From Mesodorylaimus sp. YZB2_4 (Eukaryota; Nematoda; Enoplea; Dorylaimida; Dorylaimidae), in assembly GCA_030248295.1 (NCBI GenBank), contig JASANH010000183.1:372001-436000 (forward strand): DNA of 64,000 nt, read 5' to 3'. Both the position numbers and the translations under genes were made by a program. Position 1 is the stretch's first letter. Every line of letters starts with the position of its first letter. Below the pieces are notes generated by a model. It was not told the origin of the DNA and made no database searches. It saw only the letters and a list, made by a program, of their open reading frames with translations. Shown piece after piece: positions 32,448 to 44,497 of the stretch.

Positions 32448-35400
32448 TCATTCCATACCCGGCTCCTCGCCAGCCCTCATTTTGCCCAATATTTTATCAA
32501 ATCCTTCGGTGTCCCTCGTTTTGTTGTCTTGCATCGTAGTCACCTCCCTTGAATCAGAGGTTCCTTTGATGGCGCCTGGCATAGCTAGGCTTGCGGTCAC
32601 TGTCGAAGGTGACCCAGTCGTGAGCGGGCGACTGGCATTGACCAGTATGTGCGTGTATAATAATCGGGGCTGAACGTGTAGGATTTGGTAAGGAATAAAT
32701 TGTAACTGGCTAATACCATCGGTGTGGATGCGAGTGAGTGCTCTGACCAATAGTCGAAGGCTATAAGTAAAAAGCTGGGAGTACTGACTGTGTGCTCATT
32801 CATTGAGATGGTATGGTCGTTTGTTCTAGCTTGTGCGCGCGGCTGCAATGCTCCAGCCTGGCTGACATTAGGGACAGAGACAAGAGACCAGGGGCTGGTT
32901 TCACAATCTCCTAGGGCATGTCCTAAATATTCAGGCACCCCAAGTCCTATCCTACATCGCTGTGATTTGACCGTTCTAACTTTAGGACATATCCTGGCTG
33001 ATTGCGAAACCGGCCCAGGATCACTGCTTGCCCCAGGTTCGCACCGCATCAATGGAGGAATATCTAGTAGAGCACTGAGACCTCGCCTCCCAACCTGATC
33101 CATGGCTGAAACATCACCCTGACGGGTGACGCTCTCAGCTGCCAGCTCACGATAAGTGCAAAGGATCGATTGCCAAGCGAGCCTCAACAAGGGCTTAGGC
33201 ATTTGATGCAACTGTCTTGTAATGAATTCCCCTGTAAACCCGTTAACAATATAGTGGCTGCTCCAACTCTGCTTCAGATAAGCTTGATTGGCGATCTCTT
33301 CAAACCCATCCTAGCACTTACGGCTACAGTCACAGCCAGCATCAAATTCTGGTCCCTGCTCGCTTACCATTCAGTCGGCTCCTAAAAGTCGTTTGATTTT
33401 TTGAAATCACCTTGCGGAACATGGCAAGCTTGCGAATTTCCATGGTCAATCAAAAACATGATTTTTTTCGATAGCATTTGCCCAGCTTTGTTTTCTACTC
33501 CTTGATCAATATTCAATTAGTTAATTTCAAATTTTTTGATACTTTGCTCTTTTCCACGTCTTTTAAATGCCCGAATGCAGTGTAACTGCTATATTGAAGA
33601 TGAAGTTATAAGTCACAATTTCTATTAAGTTGTAGATACACACAAAGTCAGCAAAAGAGCGTCGTAGAGAAAACTGTTGCCAGTGCAGATTATTCTGGGC
33701 AGTGCAATGCTTACCTAGGTCGTGGCCTAGCGGTTAAGCCCCCTGCCTCTCACGCTGGGTGCGCACTCTCAGCGGAGGGTTCGACTCCCGCCTGGGTAAA
33801 AAATGATTGTCAAATATGTGTTCCTTAGCCCTCGAGTGCGCTGTATGGCGCTTGGCTATGGATATCGAATGCTGCCATTCTTCATACACATCTTCAAGTA
33901 CTCGTAGAATATGAGATTATAGAGAAATATTCTCAAATTCTATCTGAACAACTCTGTTCCGTTTGTTCAGCATAACTCGTCTGCTCTGGGTCCAAAAGTA
34001 ATTGATTTTGCTACAGCCTTTGCCAACACCCGTTTCATGATGGCCATGCTCACCTCTCATTCCATCTGGTCCTTTTCTCATGCCTTAGCATAGTGTATCG
34101 TCCAATGGTCAGAGATGGTCGCACAAGAAGCATGCCACTTGCTTTTATTCTAAACATATTTCAGAGTTTAATTGTCGCAAAATATGGGAAAATTTTCACA
34201 GTAGCTAGCATCACGGATAAGCCCGGGAAGACCTTACTCACCTAAAGTACATATCGTCGTCCTCAGCACCCCATCCCCAATACATGTTCGAATAACCATT
34301 GACGCGCAAGAACTGATCTGACGTCATGGCCAGGACACCGCCGGCTATTTGTGGGTAGGGTAATCTATAACAGCATGCTGATTTTTGGATACTGATAAGG
34401 CATGGATAAGGATAAGGATAGGATAAGGCATAATTGGTATGGCCTTAGCTTTGACAGTATCTCATTCTCATAAATTAGGCGACAATAGAAAGTTGCTGTT
34501 GATCAGTGAATTGCATATCACTGATATTAGTCACGAGCATCACAGATACACAGTACACATGACTGGAACAATAAACAAAGGTTACACATCTCCTCCAACC
34601 CACTGTCTCTCTGGCTACTGCACAAAACTATGCGCATCCGTGTCACTGAAACGTACCTATCGTTACCAGCCACACCTCTTACAAGCTATCTGCACTTGGC
34701 CAACTCCTTTTTAGATATGCTTACGTGTAATTGAATTCATTGACAGCAGAACTCAAATGTCGTGGGAATCGGCCGCAGTGATATCCATTCCTCTCATCCT
34801 CTGGCAGCATATCCACGTCGTGAAATATGAAACAATTGTACTTGGGAAATTGCTTTCGTATGGTCGTTTGGGCGATGTTCATCATGAGGGCTTTATTGAA
34901 GGTCGTATTGCCCCACTGCAAGCGAAGTACACTCTTGAATCGATGTCGTAATATTGAGAAAAGAGAACGATATTCAGATTCAGCCCCAGTATTATATTAA
35001 GTGTACCATAAATTCTGGACCGCTAGTCGAATTTTTTATTTCCCTGTGGCCCCCCTTGCAATCAAGTATTTCGACTTTTTTTGGATAGGTGCTGGAGGTC
35101 CAGAATTTTGGCTACCCCTTTCAATACATAAGTGCTGAATCTGAATATCATATTCTATTTTCAATATTCCGACATCGATTCTGGAGTGTACTTCGTCCTT
35201 ATGGTAAGAATTTACAAAGAGTAAAAATCATCGTCTATGATTTTTTATTAGCTCCTGGTCACTGGTGGAGCCTTTATACTTACTGTATGGGCTGAACTGA
35301 TTATTTGAATCTGATCACTCTACTGTCGCCTAATGGGCCTAGTTGTCTGCTGTAGGATACCAGGCTCATTGTCAGAGTAGAAATCTGTCTCTTGGTTCTC

Positions 35401-37005
35401 ATGGCGCCAAAAAGCCACTTGAGGTTCAAAAACTGTTAGTAAGGTGTGACATTTGACTGAGCTGCCTTTCAGCACGTGCATAGTCGAGTTTACGATAAAG
35501 ATAAGGTAACCAGAGAACGACAAGGCCGAAGTCCAGTGAATCGAGCTGGTAAAAGCTGAATTAAAATAACGCTAAGAAACATGTGCGTAAATTTATTGCA
35601 AATTCACAAAAGCTGCTGCTGACTGACCGAGGGTACGATGCAGAGACGCTGTCATGGCTGGGATACTTGAAGGAGCTCCCCACTTTCGTTACTAGCATCA
35701 AGCAGGGACTGACGATGCCTGTGCTGGGAGACTTCTTGCGATTCTACCAAAAAAACAGTACTCCACGAAGTTTATTATGCATTCAAGAGGGATTTTCAGA
35801 CGCCATTTTAGTACCGTTTGATGGATTTAGATGATCTGACCCTTGAATGCGAGCTGTGGTACCCGAGGACCCTACGGTAGGATTTCGCAAAAATGTTGAT
35901 GGGTGCGGGAGATATCGATCACAAAACACCGTCTGAAGAGTGGACCCATGTGCTGTATTCCAGCATACCTGCGTGCCAATGTTTCGATTGGAAATGCTTG
36001 CCCGAAGGTTGTCAGGTGTAACGCGCCAGATCAGGAAGGGACTCGGACACATTTCCATACAAATGGGGAAAATGAGCAGAGCACATTGCAAAAACGAGCA
36101 CCCGCCATTAATCAGTCTAGCTAGTCTGTCTTGTCTCTCATCGTGAGCCTTTTTGAGGCATACTTGTGGGAAGGGTAAAATGGCGCAACTCTGCAGCTTA
36201 CCACGTTCGATAGCATTACCTGTTCGACCACAAACACTCTGTAGTCCAACAGCTGTCGCTGCAAGATCGGGTGCAAATGATAGAGCAGTACTGGCAGCTG
36301 CAGGTGCCGATTTCGGAATGGTATGATGATTGCTACTTGATGATTGGCTTGGCAGTGTAGAGGATGCCAACTGCCACCTTCGGACAGAGGTGGGTAAGGC
36401 AGCGATTTGAGTGACCGCTCTTCTGAATAGGTGCCCATTACTTCTTCAGGCGACACGTACGACGGTGGCAAAGGGACTGGGTAACCTGAAGTGGAAGGCA
36501 CATGGACAGTCTGTGGCTGCAATAATCTCAGGTGATAAGGATGAAGACAAGACAGGTGGCTGGTGACTGATTAGAAATTGACAGCGCTGGTAAGGAGTTG
36601 ATAAACACTTTTTAAGACCAGAACGAATTTGTGAGTCACAAGCGATGTCCTGCTTATTCAGAATATTGAGACAGTACTGATAGCAAAGTTCATCAGAAAT
36701 TAATGACCTACTGAAAGAATCGTCAGAAAAAGCAATTCCTATCACTAATAAGCTTACAGCTTACCCGAATTTGCGATTTCTCGAGGACAACTCGATGCCA
36801 GCGGGTTTGAAATTGTATTAAAGAACCGAAACTTTAGTCCTTTTTCTGACTTATATCTTCGGAACTCGTACAAAGTCTGAACAGTAAGCATGCCCGCAAT
36901 GATAATCAAAGGTGCCCAATTGACCACCCGTCGATAAGGCAGTCCCCGAATGGGCGAGAAGCAGAGCTGCTTGAGTCTGAAGTAAGACAAATGAAACTGC
37001 GCCAT
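32448..37005 (-). CDS. Beta-1,4-N-acetylgalactosaminyltransferase of the B4GALT family
   Basis: Six exons with consistent phases: 37005-36765, 36485-36220, 34915-34725, 34364-34242, 34149-34054, 32760-32448; 409 residues. It is a type II Golgi enzyme: basic start, signal anchor (about 29-47), stem, then the catalytic domain. Motifs: [46 protein letters not shown] (D-V-D manganese site), [43 protein letters not shown], then a Leu-rich tail. In bovine beta4GalT1 the residue equivalent to Ile in PQ-I-AGG is Tyr289, which favours UDP-Gal; Ile or Leu there, as in invertebrate enzymes, favours UDP-GalNAc. I infer it makes GalNAc-beta-1,4-GlcNAc (LacdiNAc). C. elegans bre-4 is the likely counterpart. 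The ~60-residue C-terminal extension after LYTHILVNA is unusual. Introns are packed with MITEs and SINEs. Confidence 0.9.
32880..33015. mobile_element. Foldback MITE family G, copy 1
   Basis: Inverted termini: 'ggctggtttcacaatc' and the reverse complement of 'gattgcgaaaccggcc'. Subterminal 'catgtcctaaa' faces 'ttaggacatatcc'. A relative lies at 45597-45745. It is in the last B4GALNT intron. Confidence 0.7.
33050..33240 (-). repeat. Composite repeat (family B plus 'gattgcca..cgagcctc' segment)
   Basis: The plus strand reads 'ggctgaaacatcaccctgac' and 'gggtgacgctc', the reverse complement of family B, followed by 'gattgccaagcgagcctcaa', which also adjoins the inverted arm at 5060. The order is conserved, so both pieces belong to one larger repeat. 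Confidence 0.6.
33715..33870 (+). repeat. tRNA-derived SINE family D, copy 2
   Basis: A-box-like 'tggcctagcggttaag', B-box-like 'gagggttcgactcccgcc', then 'aaaatgattgtcaaatatgt', 'cctcgagtgcgctgta' and 'gcttggctatgga'. This is the cleanest tRNA-like head of the family. It lies in a B4GALNT intron. Confidence 0.85.
34966..35165. mobile_element. Foldback MITE family C, second full copy
   Basis: 'gaacgatattcagattcag' at the left is mirrored by 'ctgaatctgaatatcatattc' (shortened) at the right, with 'attctggaccgcta' facing 'ggaggtccagaatt'. It lies in B4GALNT intron 2. Confidence 0.75.
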
Positions 37006-38261
37006 TCCTGTGGCACCACAGAGGCAGAGGGACTACTTCATAATGAAAACAAGAATATCAAGTTTCAGTGCTCTTGTAAATCCGATAGTTGCACTAAACT
37101 TTCAATGAACGGGATGCACACTGTTATCAAGGGAATAGTTCACTAAAGAATCAAGTGAAAATCAATGGGCCAACTGTAATTGAGAATATACGTTTCGGTA
37201 TTCGCGCCAGTTTACCAGTATTGTTCAATCGATGAATTAAAATGGGATATCGATCGATTTTCTGACTAGAACTTGCTCGAAGAAATCTAAGAATATAAGA
37301 GCCACCAAAAAGTGGTTGAAAATTTGTGTCTGAGTTGATGACCCACGATGTTACGGACATTGAGAACATAAGAGTAGAGTTTACGAACGCGTAATATATT
37401 CTTGCCATGTGAACTGTATTCACGAAACGCTGACCTAATTCGAACTGTCGTCAGGCGGGGACCCCAAAGATTTTGTTTCTGTGGTGAAGAAAGGATGAGG
37501 CCTCGCGTTGGCTAATCGAAGGATGCAGTTGATTTATGGAGAGGAAATGAGAGGGAAGGCAGAGATGGTGGGATGCAGGAGAAACTAATGAAAAAGCGTC
37601 GAAAAAGTTAATAGTACCTTGAGTAAAGGACACAGTGGTCATAAATTGTTCACTAGTTCAATCAATTCCTCGCCCCTGATAAAAGAGGCATGCTCAAGGT
37701 ACGGTAAACTGCCTTTCTTACTTCATACTGCAGAAAAGAATACACTGCGTCAGAGCAGGGATCGTTTCAAGAAATAGTACGATGTGTGTGCAGCTGAACT
37801 CGCTGAAAAACCCTTTATCGCCTTTAAAAAATGAGGTCGAAAATAAGGGAAATAAAGTACATCAACCTATTTTATGCCAGGATCTTCCATCAATTACTTT
37901 CTTTGAGATTGCTGTACCCTTGCCACTACTGTACAGCTAAATCCTTCGCGCTAGTATGCCATGAGGCTCACATCATCAGTATTACTTTTGAGCACCTCCG
38001 TGAGTCTGCATACGATAGATCTCTTGCACCAGGCAACAGGCAGGTCTTGAACCGCGAGGCAGGTCTTCAACAGCGAGGAAGGACCCAGCGAATTGATGCT
38101 TCTGTTGGAAACAAAAGGCCGAGCTGTGACAATTACCGTAAGCTCTGCTGTGCCGAATTTTTGCAGAGGGGTGGCCTTGACTAGGGGCATCCCAGGAGTC
38201 CGTTGTTAGCCAGCTCTGGATTGCATTGACATGGTTTTGCTAAAGAAGGTATATAACTCTC

Positions 38262-38385
38262 AATGTAGGTGGGCCATGGCGAGTGGGAGAGGGTTATTGA
38301 CTTTCCCTGGCTGGGACAAGTTAACCCCTCGGATTGATGTTTCAGTCGCAGATGTAATCGTAAGATTCGCCTTGCTGACCCCTGA
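38262..38385 (+). repeat. Dispersed repeat family A, copy 2
   Basis: Blocks 'ggccatggcgagtgggagag', 'ccctggctggga', 'aacccctcgg', 'ttgatgtttcag' and 'cgtaagattcgcctt' follow the order of the copies at 42688 and 48945. Confidence 0.7.
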
Positions 38386-39889
38386 ATGTGTTCAACCGAC
38401 TTCACATCCCCTCCACGACTGCGCATTACGACAGGGTTACAGTGACCGCAAGTGTGTGTCGTTGCGATACTCGTGTCTGGGACGATGAGCTGGGCAAGGC
38501 TGGGCGCAATGGTAGGATGGTGGTCCTTGGAGCTGGCAATATCACCCAAGGAAGGAGTATCTGCCGTAGGGTCAGAGTGGGATGGGCGGGATGGGATCCA
38601 GCTAGTGTCGCCCCTCCCTCAAACACAAGTGCCGCAGATCTAGACAGAGATTTTGGTCGGTTTCTGGATATTGGAGCACCATTTGCATCTAAAAATCTTT
38701 TGCGCCATACTTTGCGCCATATGACCCTTTTCCCTACAAAGACCTACCTGTTCGGCGGAAGTTACCAGAATAGTTCTTGGTCAAGCGACTGGGAGGAGCC
38801 ACAAAACAGCCTTTGCACTGGCTGGATCTACAGTAATGGTGCAGAGAGTGGCCCCGCTAGCAACGCAAAGTGTGATAATGCAATGTCGTAAGTTTGATAT
38901 TCCTTATCCACATAAAGATACAGGGACATCGTGCTCTTCCTACTGACCCTCTCTTTCAGTTCCAATTTCTCTTTTGCTGAGTCAGCATATTTCGAACTGA
39001 TTTCCTCAAATCTGTATCACAAACCCTCAAAACTGGACAGGTAGCAGGGCAAGTGTGGGCAAACGCTTACTCCAGGAAGGCGGTGTCTGCTCCATGATGC
39101 TCTCGTGCGGAGGTGCTCCTGGACGGATACAGTGATTATTCGAACAAATATGCAGCCAATAATTGTGCGAATCAAAATCCTATCGCACTTTATTGACTTT
39201 TATTTTTTTACAAACGGAATCAGCGCGCGGCGTGTTTCACTCACTTAGTAAGTCGCACTTAGTACTTACTTAGTTGGTAAAACATCAGTCTATCAGTGAT
39301 CGATCTCTGGAACATACCAAACGCAAAAGAACATAACCCGTTGTTCCAAAGCCTGTCGAAGCTGTAGGTAATAATTTGGGTTTAGTAAGAGCGCCATCTG
39401 CACCATTATGCTGCAATAAGACGTGATCACAATCCAGAATCCATCAATCTTCGAGGTCTGCTAAGTATGCTTGGCGACCTAAAACCCGCTGACATAATAA
39501 AAAAGCTGTTTCGCCTTCCTGGGAAAAAGGACATTTGAAACATCGTCTGTGTCAGTCACAGATCCTGCCATGTTATACATACTGAACTGTTTTTTTTTCC
39601 TCTGCTCTTATTTTTTTGAATGTCATTTTACTATAACAAGGCACGACGTTAAAGAACATTCCAAAACGGCACATTTTATTGTTAGTCTTATTGATCGTTC
39701 ATCTAGTCCTTTTCTGCTTTCCTTCTTAGTCTGTTAGTCATGTCAGCAGATGAATCCGGCACCAGATCATGGCCCTATTGTCACACAACATTGCTAATGG
39801 CACTAATTTGACATGCGCACACAAAGAAATCAAAAAAGGAAGCACATAATTAAGCTTTTTCCATTTGATTTGTTACTTTTGATTTTTCT

Positions 39890-41560
39890 CCCATTTTTTT
39901 CTCTTTCTTTTGGTTTATTATCTTTTTTTCTTTTTTTAATGTCATTTCTCAACGCCCTACTCTAACAAGTTCACGAGAGACGGCTCTGCAAAATAATCCT
40001 GGAACATGCGCGGTGACAGAATGCACCTGGTTTGTTTAGTCAAAACTTTCAACCTCCTCCGCAGTGCATCCCACAAGTCCACTATCTTGTCCTCCGCCTC
40101 GAAGTCAGCCCTCGCATACCATATGCACCGCTGTGCTGACTGCAAAACCATGTTTGCAGCGCAGGCGATATGCTTGCGATGTAGGCCGGTGATACCAAAA
40201 ATCTTATTCTCCTCCCTCAAATTCATTGATGGGTCAACTTTCTTCAACAGAAACTCCACTTCTTCCCAGAATTCAAGTGTCCTCGGGCACTGGACGAAAA
40301 CGTGGTACACATCCTCATGCTTATCTGTTCCCTGCATCTTACAGTACTTGCAGTGTGAATCAATCTCAGATGCAAAATAGGAGACTTTGCTTATTGTGTA
40401 CAATGCCTTATACAGTAAAGCGCAGTGTATACTTCGCGTATGGCCATCGACGTGCTTGGTCCTATTGAGCCTCCAGTATGCCCTAAAGTCGATATGCTCG
40501 TTTCCCCACTTCCCCTTCCAATACTCCTGCATTGCTAGCGTAGCTTTCCCCGCCCTCTTTTCCATCATATGTTCATACAGCAGCTTGGTCTTGACGTGTT
40601 TCAGTGGATATGTTCTTGCATCTAATCCAACAGCTTCTTGATCCAGTAAGCTAAATTTGGCAGTCTTCACAGCCCTACGTATATCCCTTTACAGCTGGGG
40701 CACCACTTTGCTGTCCAGTTGATTCAGGCTCGCATATCGCACTCTCTCAGAAAAAATCAAAGCACGCACTCCACGCAGCATCCTGCTTTGCAGTCTACGT
40801 AGAAGAAGCATTAATCGGAAAGCTAGCACCTTGGTATTCACGTCTGGATAGTTGACACCGCCGAGGTCTCTGCCTCGTTTTAAAATTAATTTATTCACCA
40901 TGTTAGATTTGAATGGATGCCAGAAATAGGCATCCAACAAAACTCTGGAAATCAGCATCCGGCGCAATAATCGATGCTAACGATAAGTACCACACTTTGG
41001 ACAGAAAATAGGCGTTTAGAACATGGACTCTCATAAAATATGATATCTCGCAGTGGAGACTCCTACTATTCAAGGTCCCTATGCGGTCTCTTACAGCTGC
41101 CCAGTTTTCCGCTGTCTCCATGCCAGTGCTGCGAATCTAAAATCCATACACTTCTAACTGCAGGACCAAATACTTGGACAGATCCTCCTCCATCCTGTCC
41201 TGTTCGCTGCTGTCGCACCAAGTGGTAAAATTTTGGTTTTTGCCTCTTTCAGCGTGGCGCCCGAAGCATTCCTAAATGTTTTGTGCACTTCAAAAATGCG
41301 TTTGATAGAGGCAGTATCCGCCACCAAAAAGTTGTAATCATCAGCAAAGTTGCTGATTTTTAGCTACCGTCCCAATACGTCTAATCCTTTCACAGCTGTG
41401 TCCCTCCTAATGAAATTTGGGGCTGTCTCTGAGACGAGCACGAACAATAAGGCTGACAAAGGGCACCCCTGCCGGATTCCTGCTTGGATTAAAGGGAGAC
41501 GAGAGGAGTCCATTCACTGTAGATCAGCATCTGCCTGTGCACGACAGGCGATCTTTGGAT
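39890..41560 (-). pseudogene. Dead non-LTR retrotransposon (LINE), 5'-truncated
   Basis: Minus-strand reverse transcriptase fragments appear in the right order: GIRQGCPLSALLFVLVSE (about 41485-41430), then NFADDYNFLVADT with the catalytic A-D-D (about 41355-41320), then the thumb region, then C-x2-C...H-x3-C (CKYCKMQG...HVFVQC), the zinc-binding domain after RT (about 40340-40250). An in-frame TAG separates the GCPLS block from the FADD block, and later frames shift near 40900 and 40680, so it is inactive. The endonuclease is missing. The A-rich end at 39890-39945 is the presumed 3' tail. The clade cannot be set by eye. Confidence 0.82.
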
Positions 41561-42053
41561 TCGTCAGGTGATGGTGATATATCCACTCCATACCTCGCAT
41601 GCGCACGCCATGTGCGCTCATCAATATGCATCCCTCAACACGTCACACACACCTTGCATCCATCAATCACCATATTTGGCTGATTTCATTTCTGCGAATG
41701 AACCGCCTATGACCTCACTCTCCGTTAGCTGTTCACATAACTCTGCCATCTGTGCAAACTTACGATTAATCAGGCCCAAGATGCATAGCCAAACACCATG
41801 TTTTTGCGAGCTTCTATTTCAGAAGTCCTTGCAGTCATTAGCACAAATGCATTGTCAACTATTGTAATTCCTATTCATGCCAGCTAATATAAGCTAATCG
41901 CTGTTTTCCCAACTGCCTGGGTCTTTCTGCCGAGCATGTGCAAATAGGCGGAAATATATAGCCACAGCTATGACCAGTGATAAGGGGTAGGGAGACACTT
42001 CCTGCCTACTGCTGACTTCATCAGGCCAGTGACTGATTGTGTAAAGTCTAGGA

Positions 42054-44106
42054 ATGAAGTCTATTCTTGCGTTTGTAGTGACAACTGCAGTGATCTCTGG
42101 TGCGGTGGGATGCTTTCCATTTGGAAACGTGAGTCACCTATAGGGATTCTAGTACTCGTTTAATCCCGCTAAGGGTTCGAATCCCATTGACTCCAGTGCT
42201 TTTTTACTTCCGGGGTACCTGACTTTTATCTTTCATAGGCCACCTCCACCACCATCTGCACAAGGTGAACAAAGCGGAAGCGCGCCCAGCACCAATGGAA
42301 ACAGTAATGGAGGCGCCCCAAGTAACACAGGCAGCAAAAGTGGATACGTGAGAGGCTGCTACTTCTCAAGCTGGGCCATATACAGGGACGAAAAGCCAAG
42401 TTCACCACCGACAACTACGTGCCTGGTCTGTGCACTCACCTCTATTACGCCTTCGTGGTCATGTCGGCTGATTATCAACTGAAGTAAGTGGTCCCTAGTG
42501 TGAAACATTCCAGGGCGCTCGGGTGATCGGCTCTCAAGCCCCCTCCCCCCCCAGCAGGGACTCATCAGAACGTGTCTCTAGTCCGTAAAAAAAACCCTTA
42601 GTTTTGTGTTCCAGAGACCACTCCGTGTCGATGGTCTTTCATACCTCCCACCCACTGGGTGTGCTGGCTACACAATGGTTCTGGGCCCTGTTGGAACCCT
42701 CGGGCCTGTAGACCATGGCGAGTATATAACCAATCTCCCCTGGCTAAAACCTCAAGCCATCGGGTTGATGTTTCTGCCGCAGGTAGAGCCGCAAGAGCTG
42801 CCTGCTCCAGTCAAAGTATCTTTCCCAGCCAGGGGAGATTGATTACTCTCTCCCACTAGCTATGTCCTACAGGCACGTGAGTTACAACAGAGCTAAGAAC
42901 CATTGTGTAGCCAGCACACACAGGGAGTGGGGGTATGAGAGACCACGGACACGGAGTGGTCTCTGGAACACCTGGGGATGTTGACTTACCGTACTACCAC
43001 ACTACACACACCTGAGGGGCCCTACTGCATCTGCCACACTGCCCTGCAAACGTGTGCATGCTCCTTGTGCAGCACCGCACATGCTGTGTCAATCAAAACA
43101 CTTTACACTCCCCGTCTACACGCCTGGTCATCACCTTCGTAGGGTCTACGATGAAAAGGACGAAGAGAACTTCAAGAAGATCTACGCCTACAAGCAGAAA
43201 CAACCCGACCTCAAACTGCTCCTGTCCATTGGCGGGTGGCGATTCTCGCAAGATCAGGGTGGTAATAAACTGCTGAAAACCATGTCCTCCTCGTCTGCTT
43301 CCCGTTCCACCTTCATCAAGTCGGTGGCCAGTTTCGTGCGTCGTATCCAATTTGACGGGTTCGATCTGGACTGGGAATATCCCGATGCTGGTGACAAGGC
43401 CAACTACGCCACTTTGGTCAAAGAACTACGAGCTTACTTTGAATCGGAAGCTAAGCAAAGTGGAAAAGCACGTTTGTTGCTGACAGCCGCAGTCTCGGGT
43501 GCCATTTCCAAGATCGATGCTGGCTATGATGGCAAGCAGTTGGGTCCCGCATTCGACTACGTCAACATCATGTCCTATGATTTCCACGGTGGATGGGAGA
43601 AACAAGTCGGATTCAACAGTCCCCTCAATGATCGTAACAACGACAAGTTATCGATCGCCGAGGCGGCCAAGTATTGGCACCAGATTGGTGTGCCCAAGGA
43701 CAAGCTGATCATAGGCTTGGCCACTTATGGTCGCGGGTTCAACCTGGCCGACAAAGCCAAGTACGGCGTGGGGGCTGCAGCCAACAGTGCAAGCGCGCCA
43801 CAGCAGTATACTAAAGAGGGCGGCTACGCTGCCTACTACGAGGTGTGCGACCTGATCGAGAAGAAGGGTTACAAGGAATACTATGACAGTGCCCAAGAGT
43901 CACCCTATGCGGTCGGTGCCGACGGGGTATGGATTGGCTACGATAATGTGAAAAGCTTCAATGCTAAGTTGGACTGGCTCAAATTACAAGGTTTTGGTGG
44001 GGCATTCGCGTGGACTTTGGACTTGGATGATTTCCAAGGTCAATGCGCTTCCAGTAATGGCCAGAAATATCCCTTGCTGAATGCTATTAAAGCTAGGTTG
44101 GGATAA
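42054..44106 (+). CDS. GH18 chitinase, secreted
   Basis: Likely exons 42054-42128, 42239-42483 and 43143-44106. The enzyme hydrolyses beta-1,4 bonds of chitin. Exon 1 encodes a signal peptide (MKSILAFVVTTAVISGAVG). Exon 2 has a Pro/Ser/Asn/Gly-rich linker, then GCYFSSWAIYRDE and the first barrel strands ending YYAFVVMSADYQ. Exon 3 (321 codons) has LLLSIGGWRF, the catalytic FDGFDLDWEYP (D-x-x-D-x-D-x-E, Glu as acid), NIMSYDFHGGWEK, LIIGLATYGRGF and GGAFAWTLDLDDF. No chitin-binding domain follows; the gene stops at RLG. Exons 2 and 3 join in frame (phase 2), but exon 1 as drawn ends in phase 0 while exon 2 needs phase 2, so the 5' end is unresolved: an unseen exon, another first exon or a sequence error are possible. 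A family A repeat lies in intron 2. Confidence 0.9.
42688..42850 (+). repeat. Dispersed repeat family A, copy 3 (chitinase intron 2)
   Basis: 'accctcgggcctgtagacca', 'tggcgagtatataa', 'ctcccctggcta', 'ggttgatgtttc' and 'cgcaagagctgcct'. The end has 'agccaggggagatt', the inverse of the internal 'aatctcccctggct', so this copy can fold back. Confidence 0.7.
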
Positions 44107-44497
44107 CATGTGATGAGAAGATTATATATGATAGGATATGAAAAGAAAAATGAATTAGGAAGCGCAAAAGGCGGCTCTGAGTGAAACTATTTGTTCCTGT
44201 ATGAAGCCGAATCGGGAGTAAAGAAACCCAGGTTCAGTACGTCACATTCAATGCCATTATTCAAATGCCGCGCTGTTTTGGTAAAGGCATTTTTTACCTG
44301 AGCATCTCACTCGGTGCGCAATACAGTTACCCAGGACAAACGTCGAAAAACGTCCGAGCGGGATCTCGAATTTTCTCGATTCGAGGTAAGGAAACATCTA
44401 ATTTTCCTTGCACCAAAATTTAAAAAACTAAGTTTCTTAAAGCTCCAATAGGTTAAATTTATCCGACTTTCGTCAGTAGTGAAGACAGTATTTCAAG

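Larger units (their letters stand above)
37006..42053. other. Intergenic region between B4GALNT and chitinase
   Basis: Contains family A repeat (38262-38385) and the LINE (39890-41560). A plus-strand frame at 38640-38891 is open but unlike any family I know. The part 39040-39880 shows nothing. Poly-T and T/C-rich runs at 39890-39945 look like the A-rich 3' tail of the minus-strand LINE. Confidence 0.45.

Noticed and set aside
35583..35834. 83-codon ORF with [13 protein letters not shown], reminiscent of DDE transposases of IS4/IS5/Harbinger type
   Set aside because: Only one short resemblance; no second catalytic block or termini were seen.
36121..36370. Minus-strand frames through the end of B4GALNT exon 2 and beyond
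   Set aside because: They are read-through of the exon past its donor and overlapping shadow frames.
36516..36745. Alternative upstream exon for B4GALNT (frame with [12 protein letters not shown])
   Set aside because: Its phases do not fit; splicing 36765 directly to 36485 keeps the frame and uses a good acceptor 'ttccacttcag'.
38388..38891. 167-codon plus-strand ORF
   Set aside because: Its first third lies in repeat family A, and the rest shows no recognisable motif.
42140..42190. Possible tRNA gene ('gggttcgaatccc' B-box)
   Set aside because: No A-box or acceptor stem at the proper distance; it lies in a chitinase intron.
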